Of a stretch of 64,000 nt of DNA, positions 1 through 11,286 are shown in pieces (position 1 is the first letter of the stretch; every line of letters begins with the position of its first letter). This DNA comes from Septoria linicola (lineage: Eukaryota > Ascomycota > Dothideomycetes > Mycosphaerellales > Mycosphaerellaceae). The stretch covers positions 2,294,001 through 2,358,000 of the forward strand of contig CP099422.1 of NCBI GenBank assembly GCA_024114885.1, in the 5' to 3' direction. A program made the translations under genes and the position numbers. A model generated the notes under the pieces. The model worked only from the letters and a program-made list of their open reading frames with translations, did not search any database and was not told the origin of the DNA.

Positions 1-45
1 GACCCGTGTCCGGCAGCCAGATCTACAGCGCGAAAAGATACACAC

Positions 46-1437
46 ATGATGTACACTTTACTGACCAGCAATATGTCCTCAGGCGCAGACGCACCCCCTT
101 CGCCCAAGATCGAGCCCGGGACCGTGCCACCCGACCTCATGGAGACAGCACCAGACGACTCCGATTCAGAGACCTCGCGTCACGACCCTCCGCCGACCGC
201 ACCACTATACGAGCGCATTTACGGCAAAGATCCTACCGCAGTAGAAGATCCGGTCCGCTACCATATTCCAGAAGTTGCCGACGACATGACCGAGGATGAA
301 AAGCGAGCGATATTCAGTGTTTACCAGTGGCCAGAGAGCGACTTACGCGAGCTCACGGCAGGTGATCCACCTGACGCTGATTTCTACAACAACGCGAAGC
401 CGGCAACTCAAGTTAACTTCTCCACGTTTCAAACCTATGTCGAGCCATACATCAGGGCCTTTACAGAAGAGGATGTGGCATTCCTCAAAGAGCGCGGCGA
501 CCGAGTGACACCGTACATCATGCCACAACGAGGCGCGAAAGGATACAAGGAAATCTGGGCAGCCGAAGATGGCCTGACCGGTCTTGAGCCTCCCAAGCAG
601 GAGCGCAATAATCCAAACGAAGCTAGGGGCAGCATGGATACCTTGGAAGACGATATCGCGGACCAGGACACTGTTAGCATGGGTCCAGTCATGAGTCGTT
701 TGCTATCTGTTATTCGGCCTCAACCTACGACCAAAAAGGAAGAGACTGAAGATGCAGGTGACACGTCTATGGCTAATGCTGACGATGAGATCATGGCTCT
801 TATCAATGGTACTAACGAGGACCAGAAACCTGTCACGTATCTGCCGCCAGATTTTCCAAAGCCAGCCAACCTGCCACAAATCGATTACGAGACTTTCGAA
901 GATCGTGCCCTGCAGGAGCTGCGCTACATCGGATTTATTGGGCACAACGAGGCGCCTGATTTTGATTCACACAACGATGATGAGGTTGCGGCTCGATTAC
1001 GCACGCTTCAACATAAACTTCGGGAGATCAGCTACAACAACAACATCAGAAAAGCTCGTGTACTAGAACTGACTGAGGAACGCATGGCTATGCAGGAATA
1101 TGCCAACATCGCAGACGACTTGGACAACCAAGTCAATGCGGCGTATCTGAAGCGGAACAGGTCACTTGCGAAGCCAAATCAGAAGAAAGGCGCATCCCAA
1201 CGACCTGGTCAGAAAGGCGTGGCATCAGCGCCTGCTGGTAGAGGTGTCAGTGATGGTGTGCGAGCCCTCATGCAGAAACGCAAAGACTGGATCGATATGG
1301 TCGGGCCAGTGGTTGCGTACGGAAGGCCCCCAATTCCGGGTGATGATGAGACGATCTTCAAGACAGATGATCAGGATTGGAAGCGGCTGGAGAAGTTGGA
1401 GAAAGAGGCCGAGATGGGCGAGGCCGACGGAGAGTGA
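46..1437 (+). CDS. NGG1: SAGA/ADA complex subunit Ada3 (Ngg1)
   Basis: Single-exon frame of up to 463 residues. The C-terminal third (about residues 290-445) matches the Ada3/Ngg1 C-terminal domain: an ALQELRYIGF segment, then a helical region running through DDEVAARLRTLQ and LTEERMAMQEYA, ending in KRKDWIDMVGPVV. The N-terminal half is acidic and low in complexity, as usual for this family. Ada3 links Gcn5 and Ada2 in the SAGA histone acetyltransferase module in the nucleus. Start choice is uncertain: ATGs lie at 46, 49 and 73, and the frame stays open to the left window edge, so the gene could begin outside the window. The ATG at 73 (MSSGADAPPSP) is a plausible alternative. No intron is needed. 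Family assignment is confident; the exact N-terminus is not. Confidence 0.88.
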   Translation: MMYTLLTSNMSSGADAPPSPKIEPGTVPPDLMETAPDDSDSETSRHDPPPTAPLYERIYGKDPTAVEDPVRYHIPEVADDMTEDEKRAIFSVYQWPESDLRELTAGDPPDADFYNNAKPATQVNFSTFQTYVEPYIRAFTEEDVAFLKERGDRVTPYIMPQRGAKGYKEIWAAEDGLTGLEPPKQERNNPNEARGSMDTLEDDIADQDTVSMGPVMSRLLSVIRPQPTTKKEETEDAGDTSMANADDEIMALINGTNEDQKPVTYLPPDFPKPANLPQIDYETFEDRALQELRYIGFIGHNEAPDFDSHNDDEVAARLRTLQHKLREISYNNNIRKARVLELTEERMAMQEYANIADDLDNQVNAAYLKRNRSLAKPNQKKGASQRPGQKGVASAPAGRGVSDGVRALMQKRKDWIDMVGPVVAYGRPPIPGDDETIFKTDDQDWKRLEKLEKEAEMGEADGE

Positions 1438-1593
1438 GCGTAAGCCAGCCTTTCGTGACATTGTAACAGCGCGTTGTATATCGAGCATGGATCATTGCAC
1501 ATTGACTTTGTCGCCTGATCAAAGCAGGCCCTGCAGTTGGAGAGGCCATCGAGCATACCTCATCTCACTCTTCTCTCCCAGACCTAATCAACA

Positions 1594-2110
1594 TTGACGG
1601 CGAACGAAGATGGCGACCATGACGTGGGAAGACCTATTCGTGGACATGACCCACTGAGTTTGAGAACTATCGTGCAAATCCAACTGGAAGACAGCGCACA
1701 GCTTACCGCGGTCGACAAGGGCAAACAGCGCGCTGGAACTATGAGTGACGCTCAGCTCGCCATGCAGATGGACGTCGACGACCTCGGAAGCCTCGACTCG
1801 CATCTCATGGATCGCACAGCATGGCTCAGAGTGTCGCTACTGCTGTGCTCAGACCGGCCTCGATGAGTAATGACGCCTCGTAAAGGGATATTGCCTTTGT
1901 GAGGAGTGTCGGCATGTACTAAGAAGTACATATTAGAACGCCGACAATGTCATCTACAGACTTGCAATCGATATCTAAGAGACAGATCGTGACTTCACAG
2001 AGGCGGAGAGGAGGGGAACCGTGAGCACGTCTGCAGCCAAGTTGGGGAATGCAGGCTAGACTCGTCTGTAATAGCAGGTACTCGACGAACCAATCACTGC
2101 ATGGCTCCAC
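1594..2110 (+). pseudogene. Decayed fragment of an RBR-type E3 ubiquitin ligase
   Basis: The frame from about 1640 to 1815 encodes TIVQIQLEDSAQL, then KGKQRAGTMSDAQLAMQM and DDLGSLDSHLMDR. This resembles the N-terminal region of fungal RING-IBR-RING proteins (pattern LQLEDxxxL..KGKQ..SDAQLALQ..DL..DR). The continuation AQSVATAVLR lies in a different frame from about 1820, so a frameshift near 1810-1820 separates two parts of one ancestral sequence. No ATG opens the first frame, and neither frame reaches an intact RING. A CNSRYST stretch near 2065 could be a mutated RING/IBR cysteine knuckle, but this is weak. It sits in the 700 bp between Ada3 and the convergent SPRY gene. I read it as a relic. 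A mis-assembled or unusually spliced live gene is possible but less likely. Confidence 0.5.
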
Positions 2111-2142
2111 GCTACATAGATGTCATCTGCTGGTGATCACCT

Positions 2143-3468
2143 CTAGAACTTATACAGCCACTCTTCACTGCGAAAGACTGCTTCAAACTCCACACTTCCG
2201 AACACACCCACCGCTGCAAGAAGATCGTGCTCGCCTTCCAGTCCATCAATATCCCCTGCGTCAGCGTCCACAGGCCGCTCTTCCTGCAAGCTCCAGCCAT
2301 TATCTCGCGTGCCATTTCTCGTGAAAAACACATCGCAGCGCATCCCCACCCGATCGCCATGGACAGGAGGCTTGAACGTCATGCCGATGCCGACTACATC
2401 GTTCTTCTTGAAAGGGGAAGTGAAGTCGATTCCGCCATAGCTGTTGTCGACGTATCTCCTTCCATCGTCACCGTGTACTCCTAGTGAGCCTCGATGCCAG
2501 CCAGGTAGACGCCAAGCAGGATAGGGCGCAGCAGCGAAACCGATGGCGATGCCGGATTCGATGTTTTTGCCTGTGCCGTAGCGGTCGCCCATGGCCATGA
2601 CTTTGAGCTCGAAGTAGAGGGTTTGTGGCTGGCCTGTGCTCAGAGGTGATTGTCTGTTGGCGGAGTAGATGGGGATGTCTGAGAGCATGATTGTGTCGCT
2701 GATGGCGCCGGAGGTGCGGACGTAGCTGTGACCTAGGGAGGGGTTGTATTGTGTCACGTCGGTGGTGTTGGGAGGACAGGTTAAGCGGAGGTCACCGGCT
2801 TCTATGCGCTCGATGATTGAGGAGTCGTGTTCTTGAGGGGGCCAGAGGGGGTTGCGGCGACACCATTCGTGTGCGCGGGCTGCGTCGTCGTAGTCTGCGT
2901 TGTTGGTGGGGCTTCGTGTGTTTTGAGCATTGGCTGCGGCGAACGATGGCGGGAGCTGCAGGTTGTTGTCCGGGCCTGTCCATGGGTCATACTCTGGAGG
3001 TGGCTGTTCTGGCTCGCTGCTCGGAGTGGGCAGGTTTGGTGTAGTACTAGTGGAGGGAGGAGCATGAGAGCTGCGGCTTGGAGGTGCTCCCGGAGGAGGC
3101 TCATATTGGTCATCACTCATGTCTACATCCTGGCTTTGATCACGATTTTTGTGCCCAGGAGGCGGCCCGGGAGGTGGCTGGTACTGTTCCTGATCTCTCG
3201 ACGATGGAGTGTGGGGAAGATTTACAGTCGAGGGTCGAGGTGCTGGGGTTACACTCAGGTGGGCATCTCTGTAAGAATTGTTGGAGCCACGAGCTTGATT
3301 GCTCGCCCCACCACCTATGCTCCACGATGCTCTCTGAGACTGCGAATTCGCATCTGCTTGCTGCGATGCTTGTTGCTGTGGTTGAGTCTGCTGATTACCG
3401 TCTTGCGATGCCTGAGTCCTTCGATAGCTGGGCGGTGGGCCTGCCGGAGGTTGATACTTCTCGCTCAT
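2143..3468 (-). CDS. SPRY-domain protein with proline-rich PPxY N-terminus
   Basis: A 441-residue single-exon protein. The first ~200 residues are Pro/Gln/Ser-rich and disordered, with motifs PPPSY (residues 11-15) and PPPEY (about 157-161), which fit PPxY ligands for WW domains of Nedd4/Rsp5 ligases. The C-terminal ~200 residues form a SPRY/B30.2-like domain: YFELKVMAMG, ESGIAIGFAA, PGWHRGSLGVHGDDGR, DVVGIGMTF and CDVFFTRNG. In yeast the SPRY proteins Ssh4 and Ear1 are PPxY adaptors for Rsp5, but they carry a transmembrane segment that is not seen here. An adaptor role is therefore inference. The gene converges on the RBR relic. The start MSEKYQPPAGPPP is the first ATG of the frame. Confidence 0.75.
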   Translation of the reverse strand: MSEKYQPPAGPPPSYRRTQASQDGNQQTQPQQQASQQADANSQSQRASWSIGGGASNQARGSNNSYRDAHLSVTPAPRPSTVNLPHTPSSRDQEQYQPPPGPPPGHKNRDQSQDVDMSDDQYEPPPGAPPSRSSHAPPSTSTTPNLPTPSSEPEQPPPEYDPWTGPDNNLQLPPSFAAANAQNTRSPTNNADYDDAARAHEWCRRNPLWPPQEHDSSIIERIEAGDLRLTCPPNTTDVTQYNPSLGHSYVRTSGAISDTIMLSDIPIYSANRQSPLSTGQPQTLYFELKVMAMGDRYGTGKNIESGIAIGFAAAPYPAWRLPGWHRGSLGVHGDDGRRYVDNSYGGIDFTSPFKKNDVVGIGMTFKPPVHGDRVGMRCDVFFTRNGTRDNGWSLQEERPVDADAGDIDGLEGEHDLLAAVGVFGSVEFEAVFRSEEWLYKF

Positions 3469-4028
3469 AGTGATCGCAGGTGGGGCTGTACGCGTAGTAT
3501 AAATGCTCCAGATGCTGTGCTTGGGTCTGCAGACTGGCTGATTGCGATGGTAGTACCTTCTTCGGTAGCCTCTTGTGGGCCTATCCTATAGGTCTGAGTC
3601 GCTGTCTTGAGAGTGTAGTGATCGAGAATCTTCAGGCACGCAGTAAGAGAAGTCGTCCCAATGCAGTGGTGGGGGTCTCTTCAAGCAGAAGTTTATGTGG
3701 AAGGAAGGTAGACAACACCACATTGAAACATTGCCAGGAAGACAGGCTCTGAGATCGTGTGATATTTGCAGGCGAGCAATAGGGTGCGAGAAGAGATATA
3801 GCTGGTGGCTTGCTGCCCAAAGACGCAAGTTATCAAGGAACATGCATGTGACTGACATAACGGTGCCAGGTGCTAGGATGGCGGGCATTCTATCCGCCGC
3901 TGCGCCATGATTCGCTGGGGCAGCTGTGGTCGTCGTGCTTGCAGCAAACGTGCATGAGCGTGGCATCATCGTCGCCGGCATAGCAAAGTGAGCTTCCGCC
4001 CGACCATGTTACATCTAGAAGACATGTC
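3469..4028. other. Intergenic, no gene seen
   Basis: Divergent promoter space between the SPRY gene (minus) and the metallo-beta-lactamase-like gene (plus). Small open frames here show no family motif. No repeat or RNA gene was recognised. Confidence 0.6.
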
Positions 4029-5213
4029 ATGGATGAGCCCTCAAAGCAGCTCCACGATGAGCTGCGCCATGCCGTGCGCGATGCTTTGCGGACTCGCCGT
4101 CCGTTGCTCCATCACCTCAACGATGACAGCTCTTGGCTGATACAGATCCCGCGTCCTGAAAATGCTGTAAAGCGCGGCTTTCGATCATACTTCAACATAC
4201 TAGTTGATCCGTGGCTTAAAGGTGGTCAGAGCGACGTGGCCTCCTGGTTCAGCAAGCAATTCCACGCTTCTGCCAGTGCAGTGCAGAGTATTGCCGAGCT
4301 GGAAGACTTGATCACAGAGCTCGAACTGTTGGCATACACCAGTGTTGCAGGGAGGAAATGCGATTTGAACATTGAGGAGGAGCTTGGTAGAGAAGAGTCG
4401 CTGATCGATGCGATAGCTATAAGTCATGAGTTCACCGACCATTGCCATGAGGCCACGCTGCTCGAGTGTTCGACACGCATTCCGGTGTTTGCTGCTCAGG
4501 AAGCTGCGAAACTGGTAAGGAGCTGGAAACACTTCCAGACCGTTATCACTCTTGGTGTCTTTGGCGAGCATGAAGAACGAGATTGGCGGGCCACCAGTGT
4601 GCTGCCTTTACCCGAGTGGATCGGTATTAGTAGGTTGCTGTCTAAAAGTGATGCACTATACTACCACAGCGCGGTCATGATCACCTGGAACAACAGGCAT
4701 CAGAGCGCGCAAGCGACGTTGGAAAACAAGAGTCATCCAAAGAGCACAAGGAATGGCCATCATGCCACCATACAGCCGGATGAGGATGAGGACAGCGCTG
4801 AAGCAATCATCTACACACCACATGGCGTCATTAGCGAGAACTTGAGAGTGGTGCCTAACGCTTCACCGCCGATATCTACACTCGCATTCTTGCACGGCCT
4901 GCATAATGTGCGTCTCTCGAGCTGGGGCAAAACAGCACTGCAGCTCAACCTTGGAGCCTCGAATGGACTCAAAGCACAGCGCGTGTTGCACAGTAAATAC
5001 TGGATAGGAACTCACGACGAAGTGAAGACGGGCAAAGGGTTGGTGGGATTCTTCATCAAGCGCGAAGTTATGAGCGTGAAAGATGCACTTGAGCAGGAGA
5101 AGAAACAGCGACACAATGGCAGGTATAGCTCGGAAGACGCCGAAGTATTGCAGAGTTTCGAGGGCACCAATTGGCTTGATCTGCGTAATGGAGAAAGCAG
5201 GGTGCTGGTTTGA
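4029..5213 (+). CDS. Metallo-beta-lactamase-superfamily-like protein
   Basis: A 394-residue intronless protein. The central motif ISHEFTDHCHEATLL is the fungal variant of the metallo-beta-lactamase-fold metal-binding loop (SHxxxDHCH in place of HxHxDH). It follows a helical N-terminal domain with RPENAVKRGFRSYFNILVDPW and is followed by PVFAAQEAAKLVRSWKHF, also typical of these proteins. The C-terminal part has PHGVI and HGLHNVRL, which may supply further metal ligands. The family is widespread in Pezizomycotina and largely uncharacterised; hydrolysis of a phosphoester or lactone is only a guess. No signal peptide is evident, so it is probably cytosolic. The start ATG follows an in-frame stop and gives normal family length. 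Confidence 0.72.
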   Translation: MDEPSKQLHDELRHAVRDALRTRRPLLHHLNDDSSWLIQIPRPENAVKRGFRSYFNILVDPWLKGGQSDVASWFSKQFHASASAVQSIAELEDLITELELLAYTSVAGRKCDLNIEEELGREESLIDAIAISHEFTDHCHEATLLECSTRIPVFAAQEAAKLVRSWKHFQTVITLGVFGEHEERDWRATSVLPLPEWIGISRLLSKSDALYYHSAVMITWNNRHQSAQATLENKSHPKSTRNGHHATIQPDEDEDSAEAIIYTPHGVISENLRVVPNASPPISTLAFLHGLHNVRLSSWGKTALQLNLGASNGLKAQRVLHSKYWIGTHDEVKTGKGLVGFFIKREVMSVKDALEQEKKQRHNGRYSSEDAEVLQSFEGTNWLDLRNGESRVLV

Positions 5214-6119
5214 TGGAAGGTACGAACGTGTGCTCGCGTGGTTGCCACAGATCTAGATACCCAAATGCCGACTTCATCTCATTCGAGCCCACAAAGTGGC
5301 GCCTCGCTGGCATCCACACTCACACGCATTCTATCATCTAGACCACGTCAACATGCGACAAGCATAAAGCTCTCGAATAGAGACAGAGCTGCGAATGGCG
5401 CGGCGACGACGGACGCTGGCTGCGCTTACCCTGCTTGCTTCAAGGAAGCCACTACCGTGACAGTCCAGCTCCAAGCATAGATACTCCCCAGCAGGCTTTC
5501 CTGATGACAGCTTGCGAACGCTATCGCGAGCAATGTCGAGAGGAGAATAAGAATGTGGACGAGCGCTGTGAGGGACCCTAGTCCAACCAAAGCATTATCC
5601 GAAAGGACGACACCTGAATCGGCGGACACACATACGTTTGCAATCGACGAGCAGCTGCTGCCTATGAACGATAGCAGTTCTCACAATCTCATATACGTCA
5701 AAATTGATGCAAATGTAACATTTGCACTGCAACAATAATGCCTAGGCAAGATCGAAGATCCAACGCGAGGACCACGTTTCTAACTGGTCCATCGAGCGTC
5801 GATCTGAGCCGAACAAGGAAAGGACGAATTGGCTTTGAGGCTCCCTCCCGGGAAGTCGGTCCACGCCCAGCACCTCCACGACGGCTTTGCATTTCCACTA
5901 CACACAAGCGCGTTGGTGTTCAGTTCGTCTCTAAGTGCTTCGCCGCACATCCGAGAGCCTACGATTTCGGATGTCACAATAAGACTGCCATCGTCTCGAC
6001 CGTCAATGAGCTCAATCGAAGTGGCAGCATAATGATCTCACCGCCGGCAGAACCTACACAAACAGCCGACAACTACGCCAGATGCTAGCGTGGGCGACCG
6101 ATATGCCATCAATCTAGGA
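5214..6119. other. Intergenic / 5' region of the histidine kinase gene
   Basis: No credible gene. An open frame at 5738-6088 carries no recognisable motif. It could belong to an upstream exon of the kinase or be chance. Confidence 0.5.
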
Positions 6120-9100
6120 ATGAATAACGCCAACAATCACCCATCCATTTTTACGTCGAAAGATAGCCTACAACGCCAACCACCACCCTCGACCGGCACG
6201 CCGCACAACGTACGCACATCCTCTCCGTTCCGTAGACAAAGCACCCCGGCACATCTCGAGCGCAATTCTGTTCACGGGGTTGCCAGCAATTGCTCTGTCG
6301 CAGAAGTCCTTGCGGCACGGGGAGCAGGTCCCACTGCGCGATCAGACACAGCTGCGAGCACGCCCTCGAGACCTGTGCTCATTCCAAAAAACGAAGCGAC
6401 ATCGATATGGAATTCTTTTTCTGACGGCACGAGCACAGCGAGTCCTGGGGGTGGCACACCATCCCAAAGCGCCCGCGTCCTCAGCAATTTCAGAAGCTTC
6501 GCAACACCGTATACTGAGAATCCGCCGTCACTACAGCGAACACCTACATCTGCACCGACGCTGTATCCGAAGCGCAAGTTTGAACTCCAGCTTCCACCTG
6601 CTGGGCACGAAATAACATCTGAGCCATGTAACAAGCGTGCAAAGCTCAGACCACGCTTCAAGCATTCTTTAGACGGCAGCACGTTTGAGGCTTCGAGTTT
6701 TGCAGCCGCTGCGGACCCGCCGTCGCCGCTATTCTTCAGCAATAGCCCTCAACCGAGACCGCTGCTGCCACGCTTCTCGTCAGGCGAGGCAGCAGCAAGA
6801 GCCACAGATATGCTGTCGAAGGCACGTAATGAGGACGGTCATGTCAAGACTGTAAGCTTGGCCAGAGGAACAGTGACAACACCTGCCATTGGCTACGCAC
6901 CGACGAGTGCCCCGTACAGTAGAACGAGCCTTGAGCGCAGCATAACCGAGCGCAGTCATAGTCCTGGAAGTCACAGCGGGAATGAAGGCTACAGTGGCTT
7001 GGGCGCTATGCTCAACTCGATTGGCATAGTTGAGTTGTTGGAGCAAGATGAGCGGCCGACTTTTATTGTTGATCTGGGTGACAGCAGCAACTATGGCCCA
7101 GGTCTGCTGCACCCTATCTTCTCGAATTTGTCCTTACGATCGTACGAAGACCTAGAAGCAGTCACATCGGGTCGCTCCTCGGCAGATACATCGCCCGGCG
7201 CGAAGACGTTCTTACAGTTCAAGTCCTGGCTCCTCAGTGCGGCTGTCAATGGCGAAAGCCTCAATGTTTGTCTGCCGCCCTTTCACTTCGCAGCTATAAC
7301 CTGGAGTTGTTCGACCTTACGCAAGCGGCTAAGGATCATTAGCGGTGCATTCAACACACCACCGCCTGCATCAGCAGCGGCACTGAGGCTTAGTGTGCCA
7401 CCTTCAGGAAGTCTGCCTGATAGGACTGTCGAAGAACCGCATGACTACTTTGGTCAGGCTGCATCAGCTAAAAACTCCACTCCAGAGCCCTCAGGTAGCA
7501 GTGGCGCATCGGATGTGATGCCTACCATTGAGGCACGCCACGCAGATCTCGACGCGCTTCGCAGCGCCCAGCTTGCGGTGCCCACCGCCATGGACCTGTC
7601 CAGTGTGACCCAATTACTGCCCAGTCCAACTACGTACGTAACATCCAGTGATGCAACGAAACTCGTTACGCCTGACGCAATGTCCATCACTTCGAGTTCT
7701 CCAGCAGGTCAAGGCTCTGTTGCTGACACCAATCCTCCTGATAGTCAAATCGCGACTGTGGCATCCGATGCGCCTTCCTTTGACTGGACGAGGTTACCAG
7801 TTTCGGAGAGCATGCCGCAACATATCCAATTCGCACGCAGTATAGATTGGGCATCCACGAGTCTGGGGCCTATAGAGTACTGGAGTTCAGATCTCAGACA
7901 AATGTGCAATCTAATCATGGCTTCGCCACACCCTGCAGCAATGTACTGGGGCGACGATCTGATAGCGATATACAACGAGGCATACATTATGTTGGCCGGC
8001 CAAAAGCACCCTAGCTTAATGGGCACTAGCTACCGAGTAGCATGGTCCGAGATCTGGCATGAAGTCAAGGACGTCTTTGCCAACGCGAAGTCGACAGGCG
8101 AAGCCACAATGAAAGACGACGATTGTCTGTTCATCAGGCGTAACGAGTATCTCGAGGAGTGTTATTTTTCGTGGTCAATCATTCCGATGGTCGGCCGGGA
8201 AGGCAGTGTTATGGGTCTCTATAATCCTGCTTTCGAGAAGACGCGGCGGAAGATTGCCGAACGCAGGATGCTGACACTCCGAGAGATTGGTGAACGAACG
8301 GCTACTGCGAGAGACGTCAAGGCGTTCTGGTCACAGGTGCTCGGATCCTTTGAATTCAACGAACACGACAGTCCGTTTCTTTTACTGTATTCCGTCACCG
8401 AGGAGAGCGACAGCGACTCAAGTAGCGTACATTCAAACTCGACTTGGTCCTCTCGGCAGTGCATCCTTGAAGGTGCACTCGGAATACCTGAGGACCACCA
8501 CGGTGCTCCTCATCAGATCGATCTGCGATCCGGTATGGAAGGCTTTGGCCCAGTGTTTCGCGAAGTCATGAAAACCGACAAACCTGTGCTACTGGAGGTT
8601 GGCAGCCGTGATTTGCCAGAGAGCTTGATTAAGGGTCTAAACTGGCGCGGATTTGGTGACCCTGTGACTGCTGTTGTGGTATGTCCCATTCATCCAACTA
8701 CTGGCGAGAGCGTGCTCGGGTTTCTGGTTCTCGGCGTCAATCCTCGACGTCCCTACGATGATGACTACAGCTTATTTATTCAGCTGCTCAGTCGTCAGCT
8801 CGGCACCTCACTTGCTTCAGTGGTGCTATTCGAGGAAGAGATTCGCAGAGGCCAGAAGGCTGCAAAGCTCGCCGCACTTGACCGTATAGAGCTCTCGGAG
8901 CAATTGGCGGCCAGGACACAGCAAGCAATCGAGAGTGAGACGAAGTTCACACGTATGGCTACATTGGCGCCAGGTACGTAAAGCGACTGCCCGAAGGCAT
9001 CCACCCCTATCTAAGTGTCTCTGCCTGTTACGCCAATTCTACGGCATGCATTGCCCAGATCGGTGCAGTAGCAGCGCAGAGACACGCGAGACATGAATGA

Positions 9101-11286
9101 GACACTGCTGACCTTCGACCTGTTCTTTTAGTCGGCATGTTCATTGCTGATAAAGAGGGCAAAATCACATTCGCCAACGACACCTGGTACGACATTTCGA
9201 GGGTACCGAAAAACGTGAACATGGCAGACACTTGGATGGACGCGGTCAAGCCAGAAGATCTTGACATTGTAAAAGAGCTGTGGACAGATCTGGTTGTAAA
9301 CGTGAGATCGGTCCGCAAGGAGTTCAGATTCAAGGCACAATGGAAAGACAGCAAGTCGGGTGATACTGGTGATACTTGGGCGCTTTTCAGTGGATTCCCT
9401 GAACAGTACGCGGACGGCAAGCTGAAGCACATTTTCGGCAGTATAACAGACATCTCACAGCAGAAACGGGCAGAAGGACTCCAGACACGCAAGATGGAAG
9501 AGGCGGTCGAGATGAAGCGGCAACAGGAGAATTTCATTGTAAGTGTCTGCTCTTGCGAGTCAGATCTGGCGAGTTTCTGTCAAGTCCTCTCCACGCGTTG
9601 GAATGATGAAACTCTGACTGGCGCTAACACGATGCTAGGATATCACCTCGCACGAAATGCGTAATCCGTTGTCAGCCATCCTGCAATGCTCAGACGATAT
9701 TCTTCAAAGCGTCACGAAATTTCGACAGAGCGGCGAGCGTGTCGTTCCAGATGATCTGCTGGGGAACTGTATCGATGCAGCACAGACGATCAACCTGTGC
9801 AGTCAGCATCAGAAACGCATTGTGGATGACATTCTGACTCTCAGCAAGCTCGACTCCGCCCTGCTTCTGGTCACACCTGTGGACGCGCAGCCCCTCACGG
9901 TTGTTCAGCGAGCTCTGAAGATGCACGAAGGCGAGTTATCAGCTGCTGACATCCAGATGAAATTTATTGTAGACCAATCGTTCCGGGATCTTGATCTCGA
10001 CTGGGTGCGACTGGATCCCAGCAGAGTCCTACAAGTGTTGATAAATCTTACGACCAACGCGATCAAGTTCACGGGCACAGAAGATCGCCGCACCATTATA
10101 GTCACGATTGGAGCTTCTGTTCAACGGCCTAGCGATCGACCAGATGCTCCTGTAAAATACTTTGCGACGAGGAAAAAGAATAGAGACGTGCTGTCTGAGA
10201 AGGATTGGGGCACTGGCGAGAAAGTCTACATCCATTTCTCAGTGCGTGATACTGGTCGCGGCCTGTCTCCGGAGGAGAAGAAACTACTTTTCATTAGATT
10301 TTCTCAAGCTTCGCCACGCACGCATGTTCAATATGGAGGATCAGGGCTTGGGTTATTCATCAGTCGGGAACTAACGGAACTCCAAGGTGGTGAAATCGGT
10401 GTTGAGAGTGAAGCTGGTCAAGGATCGACATTCGCGTTCTATGTTGCGGCACGACGAAGCAGTCCCCCTCGCGAATCGATCGACGTCTCGAACGGTGTCA
10501 AACGGACTCCGAGCCAGTCACACAACAGGAGCAAGTCAGTGCCGTCAGCAGCCTTGCCCCAAGGGGCACCAGTCTCAACCGCCGCAGGAAACGGCGAATT
10601 TGAGCCCAAACGCGATAAACCCATCGTGAAAAAAGTCTTGATTGTGGAGGACAATCTTGTCAACCAAAAAGTTTTGCAGAAGCAACTAAAGAACATTGGC
10701 ACCGAAGTCCATGTGGCAAACCATGGAGGCGAAGCATTAGAGAAACTGATGCAGTCCACGTATTGGCAACCCGGTAAAGACTCGAAGGATAGAATTGAGC
10801 TCGGCGTGATATTGATGGATCAAGAAATGCCTGTAAGAAGTCGCACGACAATAGAGGTTTCGGTCAATGACTGACTGGATCCACGTTCTAGGTCATGGAT
10901 GGCTTAACTTGCACACGCAAGATCCGGGAGTTCGAAGCGCAAGGCAAGCTGAGCGGACATATACCTATAATAGCCGTGACGGCCAATGCACGCTCTGAAC
11001 AGATCCAGACCGCGCTCAACGCGGGCATGGTAAGTAAAATCGCCGTTTGCACACTGCCTTGCAACCACCTCAAACAAGAGTGCGACCAGCAGCACTACCG
11101 ACCGTCAGGCTTCACCGGTCTACGGATCCGCACGTTTTCTCAGTGCATACGCAAGAACAAAGACAGCTGACAGTTGTGGTTGCATAGGATGACGTCGTCA
11201 GCAAGCCTTTCCGAATACCAGAGCTCGTGCCGAAGATCGAAGAGCTACTCATGAAATATCCAATGCCGACCACGAGTTCTAGATGA
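6120..11286 (+). CDS. Hybrid histidine kinase (PAS-GAF-PAS-HisKA-HATPase-REC)
   Basis: Five exons: 6120-8973, 9132-9538, 9639-10832, 10892-11029 and 11188-11286, giving 1563 residues. All four introns are GT-AG and keep frame. A disordered Ser/Pro-rich region of ~560 residues is followed by a PAS-like domain (about 565-690), a GAF-like region (about 700-900), a short coiled coil, and a second PAS that crosses intron 1 (APVGMFIADKEGKITFAN). The kinase core has H-box SHEMRNPLSA (His about 1092), N-box INLTTNAIKF, DTGRGLS, FIRFSQAS and GGSGLGLFIS. The receiver has VEDNLVNQKVL, phospho-acceptor Asp about 1481 in MDQEMPVMDG, VTANAR and SKPF. It would autophosphorylate and feed an Ypd1-Skn7/Ssk1 phosphorelay. 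The in-frame stop at 6033 and first ATG at 6120 set the start; an upstream 5' exon cannot be excluded. Intron 1 is an introner-like element. Confidence 0.92.
8974..9131 (+). mobile_element. Introner-like element serving as intron 1 of the histidine kinase
   Basis: A 158-bp intron. It contains the inverted pair GTGTCTCTGC (9015-9024) and GCAGAGACAC (9076-9085), a perfect 10-bp stem. It aligns without gaps, at a one-base offset, with the 158-bp intron at 32719-32876 in the UstYa gene. Shared blocks also include the branch region CTGACCT and the stretch before it (ACACTGCTGACCT versus ACACTACTGACCT). Introner-like elements of this size and structure are known in Dothideomycetes. Confidence 0.7.

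Noticed and set aside
11030..11187. A third 158-bp intron as a further introner-like element
   Set aside because: Length matches, but I find neither the GTGTCTCTGC/GCAGAGAC stem nor alignable sequence.
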